Assembly: GCF_024734665.1 (NCBI RefSeq)
Contig: NZ_CP102931.1
Coordinates: forward strand, 6,638,501-6,702,500
DNA: 64,000 bases
Source: Variovorax paradoxus
GTDB taxonomy: Bacteria; Pseudomonadota; Gammaproteobacteria; Burkholderiales; Burkholderiaceae_C
Direction of reading: 5' to 3'
This document shows, in pieces, positions 45,522 to 55,761 of this stretch. Both the position numbers and the translations under genes were made by a program. Below the pieces are notes generated by a model. The model ran no database searches. It worked only from the letters and a program-made list of their open reading frames with translations, and was not told the DNA's origin. How positions within the stretch are numbered: the first letter of the stretch is position 1; each line of letters begins with the position of its first letter.

Positions 45522-47081
45522 TTACGAGTGACTGGGCAGGATGTCGAGCAGCGCGGCCGGCAGCTCGGCCTTCAGCGCCCACTGGCGCATGGCTTCGATG
45601 TCGGGGGCGAGGTAGCGGTCGCGTTCGAGGAAGGCGACCTTCTGGCGGATGGCGGCGAATTCGGCTTCGACCAGCGGCGAGCTCTTGAGATTTCGCTTGA
45701 GCTCGATACCTTGGGCCGCGGCCATGGCTTCGATGCCGACCACCACCGCGGTGTTGTTGACCATGTCGGCCAGACGACGGCCCGCGAAGGTGGCCATCGA
45801 CACGTGGTCTTCCTGGTTGGCCGAAGTGGGCAGGCTGTCGACGCTGGCGGGGTGCGCGAGCGACTTGTTCTCCGAAGCCAATGCGGCCGCCGTGACCTGC
45901 GCGATCATGAAACCGGAATTGAGGCCGCCATCGCGCACCAGGAACGGCGGCAGGCCCGACAGGCCCGTATCGAGCAGCAGCGCGATGCGGCGCTCGGCAA
46001 TCGCGCCGACTTCGCTGATGGCCAGCGCAATGATGTCGGCCGCGAATGCGACGGGCTCGGCGTGGAAGTTGCCGCCCGAGATCACCTCGCCGGTGTCGCA
46101 GAACACGAGCGGGTTGTCCGATGCGGCATTGGCCTCGATGACCAGCACGCGCGCGGCGTGCGCGAGGTTGTCGAGGCAGGCGCCCATCACCTGCGGGATG
46201 CAGCGCACCGAGTACGGGTCTTGCACGCGGCCGCAGTCGGCGTGCGAGGGAACGATCTCGCTGCCTTCGAGCAGCGTGCGCACCGCGCCCGCCACGGCAA
46301 TCTGGCCGAGCTGGCCCCGCGCGGCGTGGATGCGTGCGTCGAAAGGCTTGATCGAGCCCTGGATGGCTTCGAGCGAGAGCGCACCCGACATCAGCGAAGA
46401 GGCGAACACGTCTTCCGCGCCGAACAGGCCGAAGAGCGCGAGCGCGGTCGACACCTGCGTGCCGTTGAGCAGCGCGAGGCCTTCCTTGGGGCCGAGCACG
46501 AAGGGTTCGAGGCCGATGCTGCGCATGGCTTCCGCACCGCCGACCACCTTGCCATCGGCCAAAGTCGCCTGGCCTTCGCCGATCAGCACGCAGGCCATGT
46601 GCGCGAGCGGTGCGAGGTCACCTGAAGCGCCGACCGAGCCCTTGCACGGGATGCTCGGCGTGACGCCCGCGTTGAACAAGGCCAGCAGCGCATCGACCAG
46701 CGCGGGCCGCACGCCCGAATGGCCGCGCGCCAGGCTCACCGCCTTGGTCGCGAGGATCATGCGCACGACAGGCGCAGCCAGCGGCTCGCCCGTGCCGACG
46801 CTGTGCGACAGCACCAGGTTGCGCTGCAGCTCCGCCAGGTGGTCGTTGCCGATGCGCGTGCTGGCGAGCTTGCCGAAGCCGGTGTTGATGCCGTAGACGA
46901 CCTGGTCGTTCTCGACGATGTGGCGCACGGCAGCCTCGGCGCGCAGCATGCCGTCGCGCACCGACGCATCGAGCGCAAGTTGCACGCCGCCGGCCTGGAT
47001 GCGTCGCAGCATCGCTAGATCGACCTTGCCGGGCATGAGGGTCAAAGTGGCATCTGGAGTGGCGGTGTGATTGCTTGGCAT
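45522..47081 (-). CDS. hutH: Histidine ammonia-lyase
   Basis: A 519-residue lyase that converts L-histidine to urocanate and ammonia. The MIO prosthetic group forms from A152-S153-G154 in [20 protein letters not shown]. Other landmarks are [20 protein letters not shown] and [23 protein letters not shown] 47081 was taken over an in-frame alternative six codons upstream because that one lies inside the operator region. A HutC-type site (47088-47100) lies just 7 bp upstream of the ATG, so repression by the neighbouring HutC is likely. Confidence 0.96.
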   Translation of the reverse strand: MPSNHTATPDATLTLMPGKVDLAMLRRIQAGGVQLALDASVRDGMLRAEAAVRHIVENDQVVYGINTGFGKLASTRIGNDHLAELQRNLVLSHSVGTGEPLAAPVVRMILATKAVSLARGHSGVRPALVDALLALFNAGVTPSIPCKGSVGASGDLAPLAHMACVLIGEGQATLADGKVVGGAEAMRSIGLEPFVLGPKEGLALLNGTQVSTALALFGLFGAEDVFASSLMSGALSLEAIQGSIKPFDARIHAARGQLGQIAVAGAVRTLLEGSEIVPSHADCGRVQDPYSVRCIPQVMGACLDNLAHAARVLVIEANAASDNPLVFCDTGEVISGGNFHAEPVAFAADIIALAISEVGAIAERRIALLLDTGLSGLPPFLVRDGGLNSGFMIAQVTAAALASENKSLAHPASVDSLPTSANQEDHVSMATFAGRRLADMVNNTAVVVGIEAMAAAQGIELKRNLKSSPLVEAEFAAIRQKVAFLERDRYLAPDIEAMRQWALKAELPAALLDILPSHS

Positions 47082-47087
47082 GTGAAC

Positions 47088-47100
47088 CTGTCTATACAAG
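47088..47100. promoter_or_regulatory. HutC-type operator upstream of hutH
   Basis: The 13-mer CTGTCTATACAAG (CTTGTATAGACAG on the other strand) lies immediately before hutH. It differs at single positions from the sites at 50605-50617 and 50671-50683, giving the shared form CTTGT(A/C)TA(T/G)ACAG. It resembles the GntR-type TTGTATATACAA sites bound by HutC in other proteobacteria. Confidence 0.75.
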
Positions 47101-47141
47101 TAGTTGCGAGAGAAAACGTAGGTCTCTGAGGACGAAAAAAA

Positions 47142-47879
47142 CTAGCCGAAGCTCGGGTTGCCGTCGGCTCGGAAGCGACTGCCCAGGCTGTAGCGCGAAG
47201 CGGGATGAAGGCAGCGCACCCAGGTCACGGGCGTGTTGCGTATCCACGTGCGGCGCGTCAGCAGCAGGCAGGGGTCGGTGGGTGCCATCGCGAGCCTTTG
47301 CGCCTGCTCCGGGTTGGGCAGCACGGCATCGACGACGTGTTCGATCTGGTCGAAGGGCACGTTGCGCACCAGGTATTCGCTGGGCGGCATGGCGGTGAAG
47401 TCTTGTTCGAGGTAGTCGGGCACGACCTGCGGGTTGACGTAGCGCTCTTCGAGCTGCACCGGCGTTTCGTTCTCCAGGTGCAGGCAGGCGCTGTGGAACA
47501 CCGAGTCGCCAGCGCGCAGGTCGAGCCACGCAGCCACGTCGGGCGAGGCGGCAATGCGTTCGACCTCGATCATTTCGCAGCGGTAGTCGTGCCCGCGCTG
47601 GCGGATTTCGCTGGCGATGTTGGCGATCTGCAGCAGCGTGGACTGCGGCTTGTTCTCGGCCACGAAGCTGCCGACGCCCGCCACGCGCACGATGCGGCCC
47701 TGTTCCACCAGTTCGCGCAGCGCACGATTCACAGTCATGCGCGCCATGCCGAACTGCGCCACCAACTCGTGCTCCGAAGGCAGGCGGTGGCCGGGCGGCC
47801 ACGTGCCGTCCTGGATCTTGCGGGAGATGTGATCCTTGACTTGCGCGTAGAGCGCGAGGGTTGGCAGGTCGCGTTTCAT
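47142..47879 (-). CDS. hutC: Histidine utilisation repressor HutC (GntR family)
   Basis: A 245-residue GntR/HutC regulator. The wHTH is at residues about 10-75 (RLPSEHELVAQFGMARMTVN; RALRELVEQGRIVRVAGVGS). The UTRA effector domain contains QLEERYVNPQVVPDYLEQDF and PFDQIEHVVDAVLPNPEQA, and ends near DPCLLLTRRTWIRNTPVTWV. HutC senses urocanate. ATG 47879 is used; an in-frame TTG at 47891 overlaps the ATPase stop and is possible. It lies between the uptake genes and hutH, and three probable HutC sites flank these units. Confidence 0.93.
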   Translation of the reverse strand: MKRDLPTLALYAQVKDHISRKIQDGTWPPGHRLPSEHELVAQFGMARMTVNRALRELVEQGRIVRVAGVGSFVAENKPQSTLLQIANIASEIRQRGHDYRCEMIEVERIAASPDVAAWLDLRAGDSVFHSACLHLENETPVQLEERYVNPQVVPDYLEQDFTAMPPSEYLVRNVPFDQIEHVVDAVLPNPEQAQRLAMAPTDPCLLLTRRTWIRNTPVTWVRCLHPASRYSLGSRFRADGNPSFG

Positions 47880-47887
47880 CGTTTCGG

Positions 47888-48669
<782 letters not shown>

Positions 48670-48685
<16 letters not shown>

Positions 48686-49533
48686 GCAAACAGACGGCGG
48701 TTGAGTGCCTTGAAGGCGAAGTCAGATAAGAGGCCGATGACGCCGATCACGATGATCCCGAAGATGATCTGGCCGGTATTCAGCAGCGCCTGGCTGTCGG
48801 TGATCATGTGGCCGATGCCCGACGAAGAGCCGATCAGCTCCGCCACGATCACATACGTCCACGCCCAGCCCAGTACGAGGCGCAGCGTTTCGGCGATGCC
48901 CGGCGCGGCGCCCGGAATGAGCACGCGCGCCACGATGCCGCGGCTGTTGGCGCCCAGCGTGTAGGCCGCTTCGACCAGGTCGCGCCGCGCGCCACCCACC
49001 GTAACGGCCACCATCAGCACGATCTGGAAGAACGAGCCGATGAAGATCACCAGCAGCTTCTGCATCTCGCCCAGGCCCGCCCAGAGAATGAGCAGCGGAA
49101 TGAAGGCCGAGGCCGGCAGGTAGCGGCAAAAGGACACGAAGGGCTCGAAGAAGGCTTCGACGGTCTTCCAGGTGCCCATGGCAATGCCCAGTGGCACGGC
49201 GAACACTGCCGCCAGCAGGAAGCCGCCGAACACGCGCCACACGGTCATGCCGATGTCGCCGATGAAGCCGTACTCGGTGAAGAGAAGCCAGCCCTCCTTG
49301 ACCATGGTCGGCGGGCTCGCGAGGAAGGTCGGCGGCACGAAGCCGCCGAGCGTGGCAATGGCCCACACGAGCACGAAGACGACGAAGAACGCGAGCCCCA
49401 GCAGCACGCGCGCACGCGTGCCGATGGGTTCGAGCGGTGCGAACGCGCGGCGGCGCGCGGGCGCGACGACCGGCGCCGCTGCGGGCCTGGGGGCAGGCGC
49501 CGCGGCCACCGCGGCGGACGGCATTTGCGACAT
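48670..49533 (-). CDS. NitT/TauT-type ABC transporter permease
   Basis: A 287-residue permease with six expected membrane helices. The first 40 residues are an Ala/Pro-rich cytoplasmic tail. LLILWAGLGEMQKLLVIFIG and the EAA loop LVEAAYTLGANSRGIVARVL are diagnostic, as is the C-terminal LLSDFAFKALNRRLFAWAAL. ATG 49533 was chosen because an earlier in-frame start would lie within the binding-protein gene; the gap to that gene is 4 bp. Confidence 0.92.
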
Positions 49534-49537
49534 GGTG

Positions 49538-50512
49538 TTACTTGACGAAGCTTGCATCGAAGGTCGCCGCGAAATCTTCAGGCGCCTTGCGGATCACGCC
49601 GGCTTCCAGAAGGATGGGCGTGGCTTCCTTCATGAAGCTGGTGAGTTCGCCAGCAAAGAACTTCTGGTTGGCGGCCTTGTCCTGCCAGCGCAGGAAGGCC
49701 GACGACTTGGCGAACTGCTCGCCGCTCTGCTTCACGGCGGAGCCCATGAGCTCGTTCGACTTCTCGGGCTCGGCCTTGATCATGTCGAGCGCCTCGAAGT
49801 ACGACTTGGTGAGCGCGGCGGCGGCCTTGGCGTTGGCCTTGAGCCAGGTGGGCGCGCAGCCGACGGTGTCCATCACCATCGGGTAGTCGAGCGTGGTGGC
49901 CAGGATCTTGCCGGCGGCGGGGTTGGCGCGCACGGTCGAGAGGTACGGCTCGTAGGTCATGGCGGCGTCGTTCTGGCCGGCCACGAAGGCCTGGGCCGAG
50001 GCCTGCGGCGACAGCGTGGTGGTCTTCACGTCCTTCAGCGTCATGCCGTTCTTGTTGAGCATCCAGGCCAGGCCGAAGTAAGGGGCGGTGCCGGGGGCGT
50101 CGACGCCGATGGTCTTGCCCTTGAGGTCGGAGAACTTGCTGACGTCGCCGCGCACGGCGAGGCCGTCGGCGCCGTAGGACTTGTCCATCTGGAAGATCTG
50201 CACGATGGGCACGCCGTTGGCATTCCAGGCCACGTGCGTCTCGACCGTGGTGGCCGCGCACTGGATGGCACCGGAGGCCAGCGCCAGGTGGCGGTCCTTC
50301 TGAGGGATCATCTTGAGCTCGACGTCGAGCCCGTTCTTCTTGAAGATGCCGGCCTTGTCCGCCAGCGAGAGCGGCGCGAAGCCGGTCCAGCCGGACATGC
50401 CGAGCGCGATCTTCGTCATGTCCTGGGCGGCGGCCGTTCCGGCCATGCCCGCTGCACATGCCCCTGCTGCCAGCAGCGAAGCGACTTTCACAACTACCGT
50501 CTTCTTGACCAT
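49538..50512 (-). CDS. NitT/TauT-type ABC transporter substrate-binding protein
   Basis: A 324-residue periplasmic protein of the NMT1/SsuA type. The signal peptide is MVKKTVVVKVASLLAAGACA with cleavage near TAAAQD. The mature part shows KIALGMSGWTGFAPLSLADK, AGIFKKNGLDVELKMIPQKD and DLKGKTIGVDAPGTAPYFGL. It is the first gene of the uptake unit that continues into hutC. Two HutC-like sites lie upstream (50605-50617 and 50671-50683), so its expression should respond to urocanate. The ligand is not certain. Confidence 0.92.
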   Translation of the reverse strand: MVKKTVVVKVASLLAAGACAAGMAGTAAAQDMTKIALGMSGWTGFAPLSLADKAGIFKKNGLDVELKMIPQKDRHLALASGAIQCAATTVETHVAWNANGVPIVQIFQMDKSYGADGLAVRGDVSKFSDLKGKTIGVDAPGTAPYFGLAWMLNKNGMTLKDVKTTTLSPQASAQAFVAGQNDAAMTYEPYLSTVRANPAAGKILATTLDYPMVMDTVGCAPTWLKANAKAAAALTKSYFEALDMIKAEPEKSNELMGSAVKQSGEQFAKSSAFLRWQDKAANQKFFAGELTSFMKEATPILLEAGVIRKAPEDFAATFDASFVK

Positions 50513-50604
50513 GGGTACTCCTGGGGTCTGTTCTTAGGAAAAGGCTCGGCGGCGGGCCCGATGGCCGGGTAACGCACGCCTCGCATTGTTGCCAAGCGCC
50601 CCAA

Positions 50605-50617
50605 CTTGTATATACAG
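50605..50617. promoter_or_regulatory. HutC-type operator A upstream of the uptake genes
   Basis: CTTGTATATACAG, 92 bp upstream of the binding-protein ATG. It differs by one base from the hutH site (read on the other strand). It is close to the consensus GntR/HutC palindrome and probably lies within the promoter. Confidence 0.75.
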
Positions 50618-50639
50618 GATAACCCGAAAGCTCATTTTT

Positions 50640-50664
50640 GGTGCACTTCCTTGGGAAATGCACC
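50640..50664. repeat. Imperfect inverted repeat in the recQ/uptake promoter region
   Basis: GGTGCACTTCC and GGAAATGCACC, 11-bp arms with one mismatch around TTG. It lies between the two HutC-like sites in the intergenic region shared by the minus-strand uptake operon and plus-strand recQ. Its role is unknown: a third operator or an mRNA leader hairpin of recQ. Confidence 0.35.
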
Positions 50665-50670
50665 GCTTTG

Positions 50671-50683
50671 CTGTCTAGACAAG
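50671..50683. promoter_or_regulatory. HutC-type operator B upstream of the uptake genes
   Basis: CTGTCTAGACAAG contains the perfect palindrome TGTCTAGACA and differs by a single base from the hutH site CTGTCTATACAAG. It is 66 bp from site A. It is also about 120 bp upstream of the recQ start, so HutC bound here might touch recQ expression. Confidence 0.65.
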
Positions 50684-50802
50684 GGAGGCCGCGGGACGGG
50701 GGTGACCATCGCAAACCTCGTGCCACAGTCATATCGACGGGGCTGGGGGACAATCGACGGCCCACCCTCTTTGCCCCCTTTCCGACCTCCCCACCGCTGC
50801 CT

Positions 50803-52695
<1,893 letters not shown>

Positions 52696-52707
52696 AGGCT
52701 GCAGCGT

Positions 52708-53898
52708 CTAGTTCGTCGCCGACAGCGTGATCGGCACCGGCCGCGTCAGCAGGTCGACGTACAACTCGAAGAAGCGCGCGTTGTCGAACTTCTTCACCAC
52801 CGTCATCTTCTGCAGCGTCGCCCCCGCAGGCTGCGAGGTGTAGCCGATGGATTGGCCGTTGTTGGCGGCACCGGGCTTGGCAATCACGTCGACGTAGCGG
52901 TCCACCGTCTGCGTGGCGTAGCTCGGATCGATCAGGTAGGCGAGCGTGAGGGTGTCCCAGATGTTCTGGGTGTAGTTCGGGTTGGTCTCGAAGCCGTTCT
53001 TGCCGTCGAAGCCGTAGCCGTTGAGCTTCTGGAACACGTCGGTCACGGCCGTGGGCTTGGCAGCATGCGCGATGCGGTCGTAGATGGGCTTGGTGAGGAA
53101 CACGGTGTCGGTCACGTCCAGCGGCACCACCACCTGCGGAATGGGCAACCGCACCACGAACTGCGCGGCGTCGGGGTCGAACCACCAGTTGAACTCGGCG
53201 GCCTTGGTGGTGTTGCCCGGCACGTCGATGGCGCCGCCCATGTAGATGATCTTCTTGATGAGCGGAACGATCTCTGGGTTCTGCTTCACCGCGAGCGCGA
53301 TGTTGGTGAGCGGGCCGATGGCCAGGATGGTGATCTCGTTCGGATTGGCCTTCACGGTGTCGACGATGAAATCGACCGCGCTCTTGCGCTGCACCACTGT
53401 GTGCTGGGCGAAGCCGTCGGGCGAGGGCTTGAGGTCGGCATCGGTCTTGGGTTCGGGGCCGCCCCAGGCGCCGAGGTAGCCGTCGCCGCCCGCGCCCGCT
53501 GCCATTTCGGCTTCCACGTCGGCGAAGGTGTGGTTGAGCGCGTAGTCCGCACCCACGTAGATGCCGATGTTGCCGCCCACGCCAAGCCGCTCCACCGACA
53601 TCAGCGCGTCGGACACGCCCTGCTTGAGCCACTGGTTGCCCGAGACCACGCTGATGCCCATGACCTGCACCTGGCCCGTGGCCTGCAGTTGCGCGGCCAT
53701 GACGCCGAGCTGGCCGTCATCGCTCATGGTGTTGTAGTCGCTGTCGATGATGATTTTCTGTGCGCTGGTGGAGCCACCCGATGCGCCGCCACCGAAGCCG
53801 GAACCGAGGCCGATGCCGCCGCCTCCATCGCCACCTCCGCCGCAGCCCGCCAACACCGTGATGACGGCGAAGAACATCGCCCCGATCCATTTGCGCAT
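52708..53898 (-). CDS. Nucleoside hydrolase-family lipoprotein
   Basis: A 396-residue predicted lipoprotein. The lipobox is VLAGC (Cys19), followed by a Gly-rich spacer. The inosine/uridine-preferring nucleoside hydrolase domain begins KIIIDSDYNTMSDDGQLGVM, where the usual DTDxxxDD calcium-binding motif reads DSDYNTMSDD. It continues with EITILAIGPLTNIALAVKQN, KIIYMGGAIDVPGNTTKAAE, and FNWWFDPDAAQFVVRLPIPQ near the active site. Catalytic details cannot be judged, but the fold is clear. As a periplasmic or outer-membrane lipoprotein it may release bases and ribose from nucleosides for uptake. A perfect 34-bp palindrome lies 61 bp upstream of its start. Confidence 0.88.
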   Translation of the reverse strand: MRKWIGAMFFAVITVLAGCGGGGDGGGGIGLGSGFGGGASGGSTSAQKIIIDSDYNTMSDDGQLGVMAAQLQATGQVQVMGISVVSGNQWLKQGVSDALMSVERLGVGGNIGIYVGADYALNHTFADVEAEMAAGAGGDGYLGAWGGPEPKTDADLKPSPDGFAQHTVVQRKSAVDFIVDTVKANPNEITILAIGPLTNIALAVKQNPEIVPLIKKIIYMGGAIDVPGNTTKAAEFNWWFDPDAAQFVVRLPIPQVVVPLDVTDTVFLTKPIYDRIAHAAKPTAVTDVFQKLNGYGFDGKNGFETNPNYTQNIWDTLTLAYLIDPSYATQTVDRYVDVIAKPGAANNGQSIGYTSQPAGATLQKMTVVKKFDNARFFELYVDLLTRPVPITLSATN

Positions 53899-53959
53899 CT
53901 TCTTCTCCTGAGACTAGGAATTTGGTTTTCAGGCTTCGACACCGAGTACTACTGAAATA

Positions 53960-53993
53960 CAAACGTTTGCGCAAAGCTTTGCGCAAACGTTTG
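53960..53993. promoter_or_regulatory. Perfect 34-bp palindrome made of two LacI-type operators
   Basis: The 34 bp from 53960 to 53993 read identically on both strands, with the centre at AAGCTT. Each end is itself a 10-bp palindrome, CAAACGTTTG. The right one extends to GCAAACGTTTGC (53983-53994), the core of PurR/RbsR-type LacI-family operators. The two operator centres are 24 bp apart. It lies in the 170-bp gap upstream of the nucleoside hydrolase gene, which suits a purine- or ribose-responsive repressor. No LacI-family gene lies in the window. Confidence 0.75.
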
Positions 53994-54068
53994 CTCACTC
54001 TAAAGGGCAAGCCACGGGTGTGGCAAGCGCCATGGCCTAGGGGTTTTCCGCGGGAACGGGGAGAGGGG

Positions 54069-55697
54069 TCAGCCCGGGTTGGGCTGGGGGTCGATCAGGC
54101 GGTTCTCGCGCAGCGGCGAGCGGCCTGGCATGTAGGGTTGCTCCACATCGGCCTGCTCGGTCTTCTCCAGGCCCGAGGCAGCGGACTTGGCCGACCCGGC
54201 CGGACAGGCGCCGGTGCTGCGCAGCGTGAGCGCCGCGGACAGCCGCGCCTCGTCTTTATCGCCGAGCTGGTGGCTGAAGTCGTCGGCCACGGTGCAGCCG
54301 GGGTTGGGCGTGAAGCCGTCGCCGTAGTCGCCGTAGCCCTGCTGGTTGACGCCCTTGAACTGGATCGCGAAGTAGGTGGTGCCGCAGTTGTCCTGCGGGT
54401 AGAAGCCATAGGGCTTGCCGCAAGTGGTGCCGCCGACGAGGTTGACGGTGACGCCCACGCCGCGCAGGCTGTTGACGACAGACTCGCTCGCCGAGCAGGT
54501 GTCCGGGCCGGTGAGCACAGTGACGCGCGAGAGGCCGAGCGTGGGCAGAGCCTGACCGCTGCGGCTGGTGGTGGCGAAGGGCGTGAGGGTCTGCGCGACT
54601 GTCAGGTGGAAGGGGTTCTTGTCGTTGAAAGCCAGTAGCTCGAAAGTCTTGCCCGCGGTCACCGCCGGCGACGAGATCATGTAGGCCAGCCGGCTGGCAA
54701 TGAGCAGCTGGCCGCCGCCGTTGTAGCGCATGTCGAGCACGAGGTCCTGGATGCCGGCACCCTGCTTGAAGGTGTTCACCGCGGAGATGAGCTGCGCCTC
54801 GGAGGTCGTGATGTGGTCGTTGAACAGCAGGTAGCCGACGCGGCCGCTGCCGGTGTCGATGACCTGGACGTTCTGCACCGGCGTGCTGGTGATCTTGGCC
54901 GCCGTCAGTTGCACCGCGGGCTGCGCCGTGCCGCCCACCTCGAAGGTGAAAGTGTGCGATTCGCCAATGGCCTTGGGCGACAGGGCGGCATTGATCGCGT
55001 TGACGTTGGCGGTGCCGGTGCTGCTGACGACGTTGATGCCGTCGATCGTGAGGATCTTCGCGCCGCGCTGCAGGCCCGCCGTGGTGGCGGGCGAATTCGG
55101 CTCGACGAAGGCGATGCGGATGTCGCGCGGCGGCGAGCTGCGCACCGACGCCGTCTCCATGCCGTAGCCGGCCGACACGCCGCCCTGCGACAGCTGGCGG
55201 TACACCTCGGTGTCGTAGGTGAAGTGAAAGCGGTCCTTGGCGCGGCCCGAGTTCGTTGTGGCCGTGGTCTTGAGCACGTTGAACCAGGTGATCGGCGTGG
55301 CGTAGTCGGCGGCCTTGAGGGTGGTCGGCACTTCGCCGTACCAGAGGTAGGTTTCGTCGATCCAGCCACGCACCCAGCTTTTCTCGTTGTCGAGCGTGCC
55401 GCTGTGGTCGGGGTAGGCCGTGCCGGTATCGGGGTTGATGCCGCTGCGCGGCGCGGCGCACAGGCCGGCGACCGTGGCCGAGGCGACGATGCCGCTGCCG
55501 CCGTCACCGCCACTTGCGGGCGGCGGTGTCGTGGTGCCGGGCACCAGGCCGATCGGCAAACCACCGCCCCCGCCTCCACCACCGCCGCCCCCACAGCCCG
55601 CCAGCAGGCAGGCCACGGCGAGCGCAGCGCTTGCTGCTGCAGCCCTTGTGCCAGGAGGCGGCAATTGCCGCGCGTCATCGAACTTGAGAGAGCCCAT
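54069..55697 (-). CDS. S41-family peptidase-like lipoprotein with PDZ domain
   Basis: A 542-residue predicted lipoprotein (lipobox ACLLAGC, then an 11-Gly run). It has an N-terminal region (VRGWIDETYLWYGEVPTTLK), a PDZ domain (IAFVEPNSPATTAGLQRGAK, ILTIDGINVV), and an S41 (tail-specific protease) fold with DLVLDMRYNGGGQLLIASRL and TVLTGPDTCSASESVVNSLR. The serine in TCSASES near residue 401 is the expected nucleophile. Start ATG 55697 has AAGGAGG eight bases upstream; a start eight codons earlier would include that ribosome site. It should act in the periplasm. A physiological substrate is not evident. The nucleoside hydrolase gene follows on the same strand. Confidence 0.86.
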   Translation of the reverse strand: MGSLKFDDARQLPPPGTRAAAASAALAVACLLAGCGGGGGGGGGGGLPIGLVPGTTTPPPASGGDGGSGIVASATVAGLCAAPRSGINPDTGTAYPDHSGTLDNEKSWVRGWIDETYLWYGEVPTTLKAADYATPITWFNVLKTTATTNSGRAKDRFHFTYDTEVYRQLSQGGVSAGYGMETASVRSSPPRDIRIAFVEPNSPATTAGLQRGAKILTIDGINVVSSTGTANVNAINAALSPKAIGESHTFTFEVGGTAQPAVQLTAAKITSTPVQNVQVIDTGSGRVGYLLFNDHITTSEAQLISAVNTFKQGAGIQDLVLDMRYNGGGQLLIASRLAYMISSPAVTAGKTFELLAFNDKNPFHLTVAQTLTPFATTSRSGQALPTLGLSRVTVLTGPDTCSASESVVNSLRGVGVTVNLVGGTTCGKPYGFYPQDNCGTTYFAIQFKGVNQQGYGDYGDGFTPNPGCTVADDFSHQLGDKDEARLSAALTLRSTGACPAGSAKSAASGLEKTEQADVEQPYMPGRSPLRENRLIDPQPNPG

Positions 55698-55761
55698 GTG
55701 TTCCTCCTTGTTCTTCCTCACAGCACCGTCTTCTTCGTCCGGCTGCTGCCATTGAAGCCGG

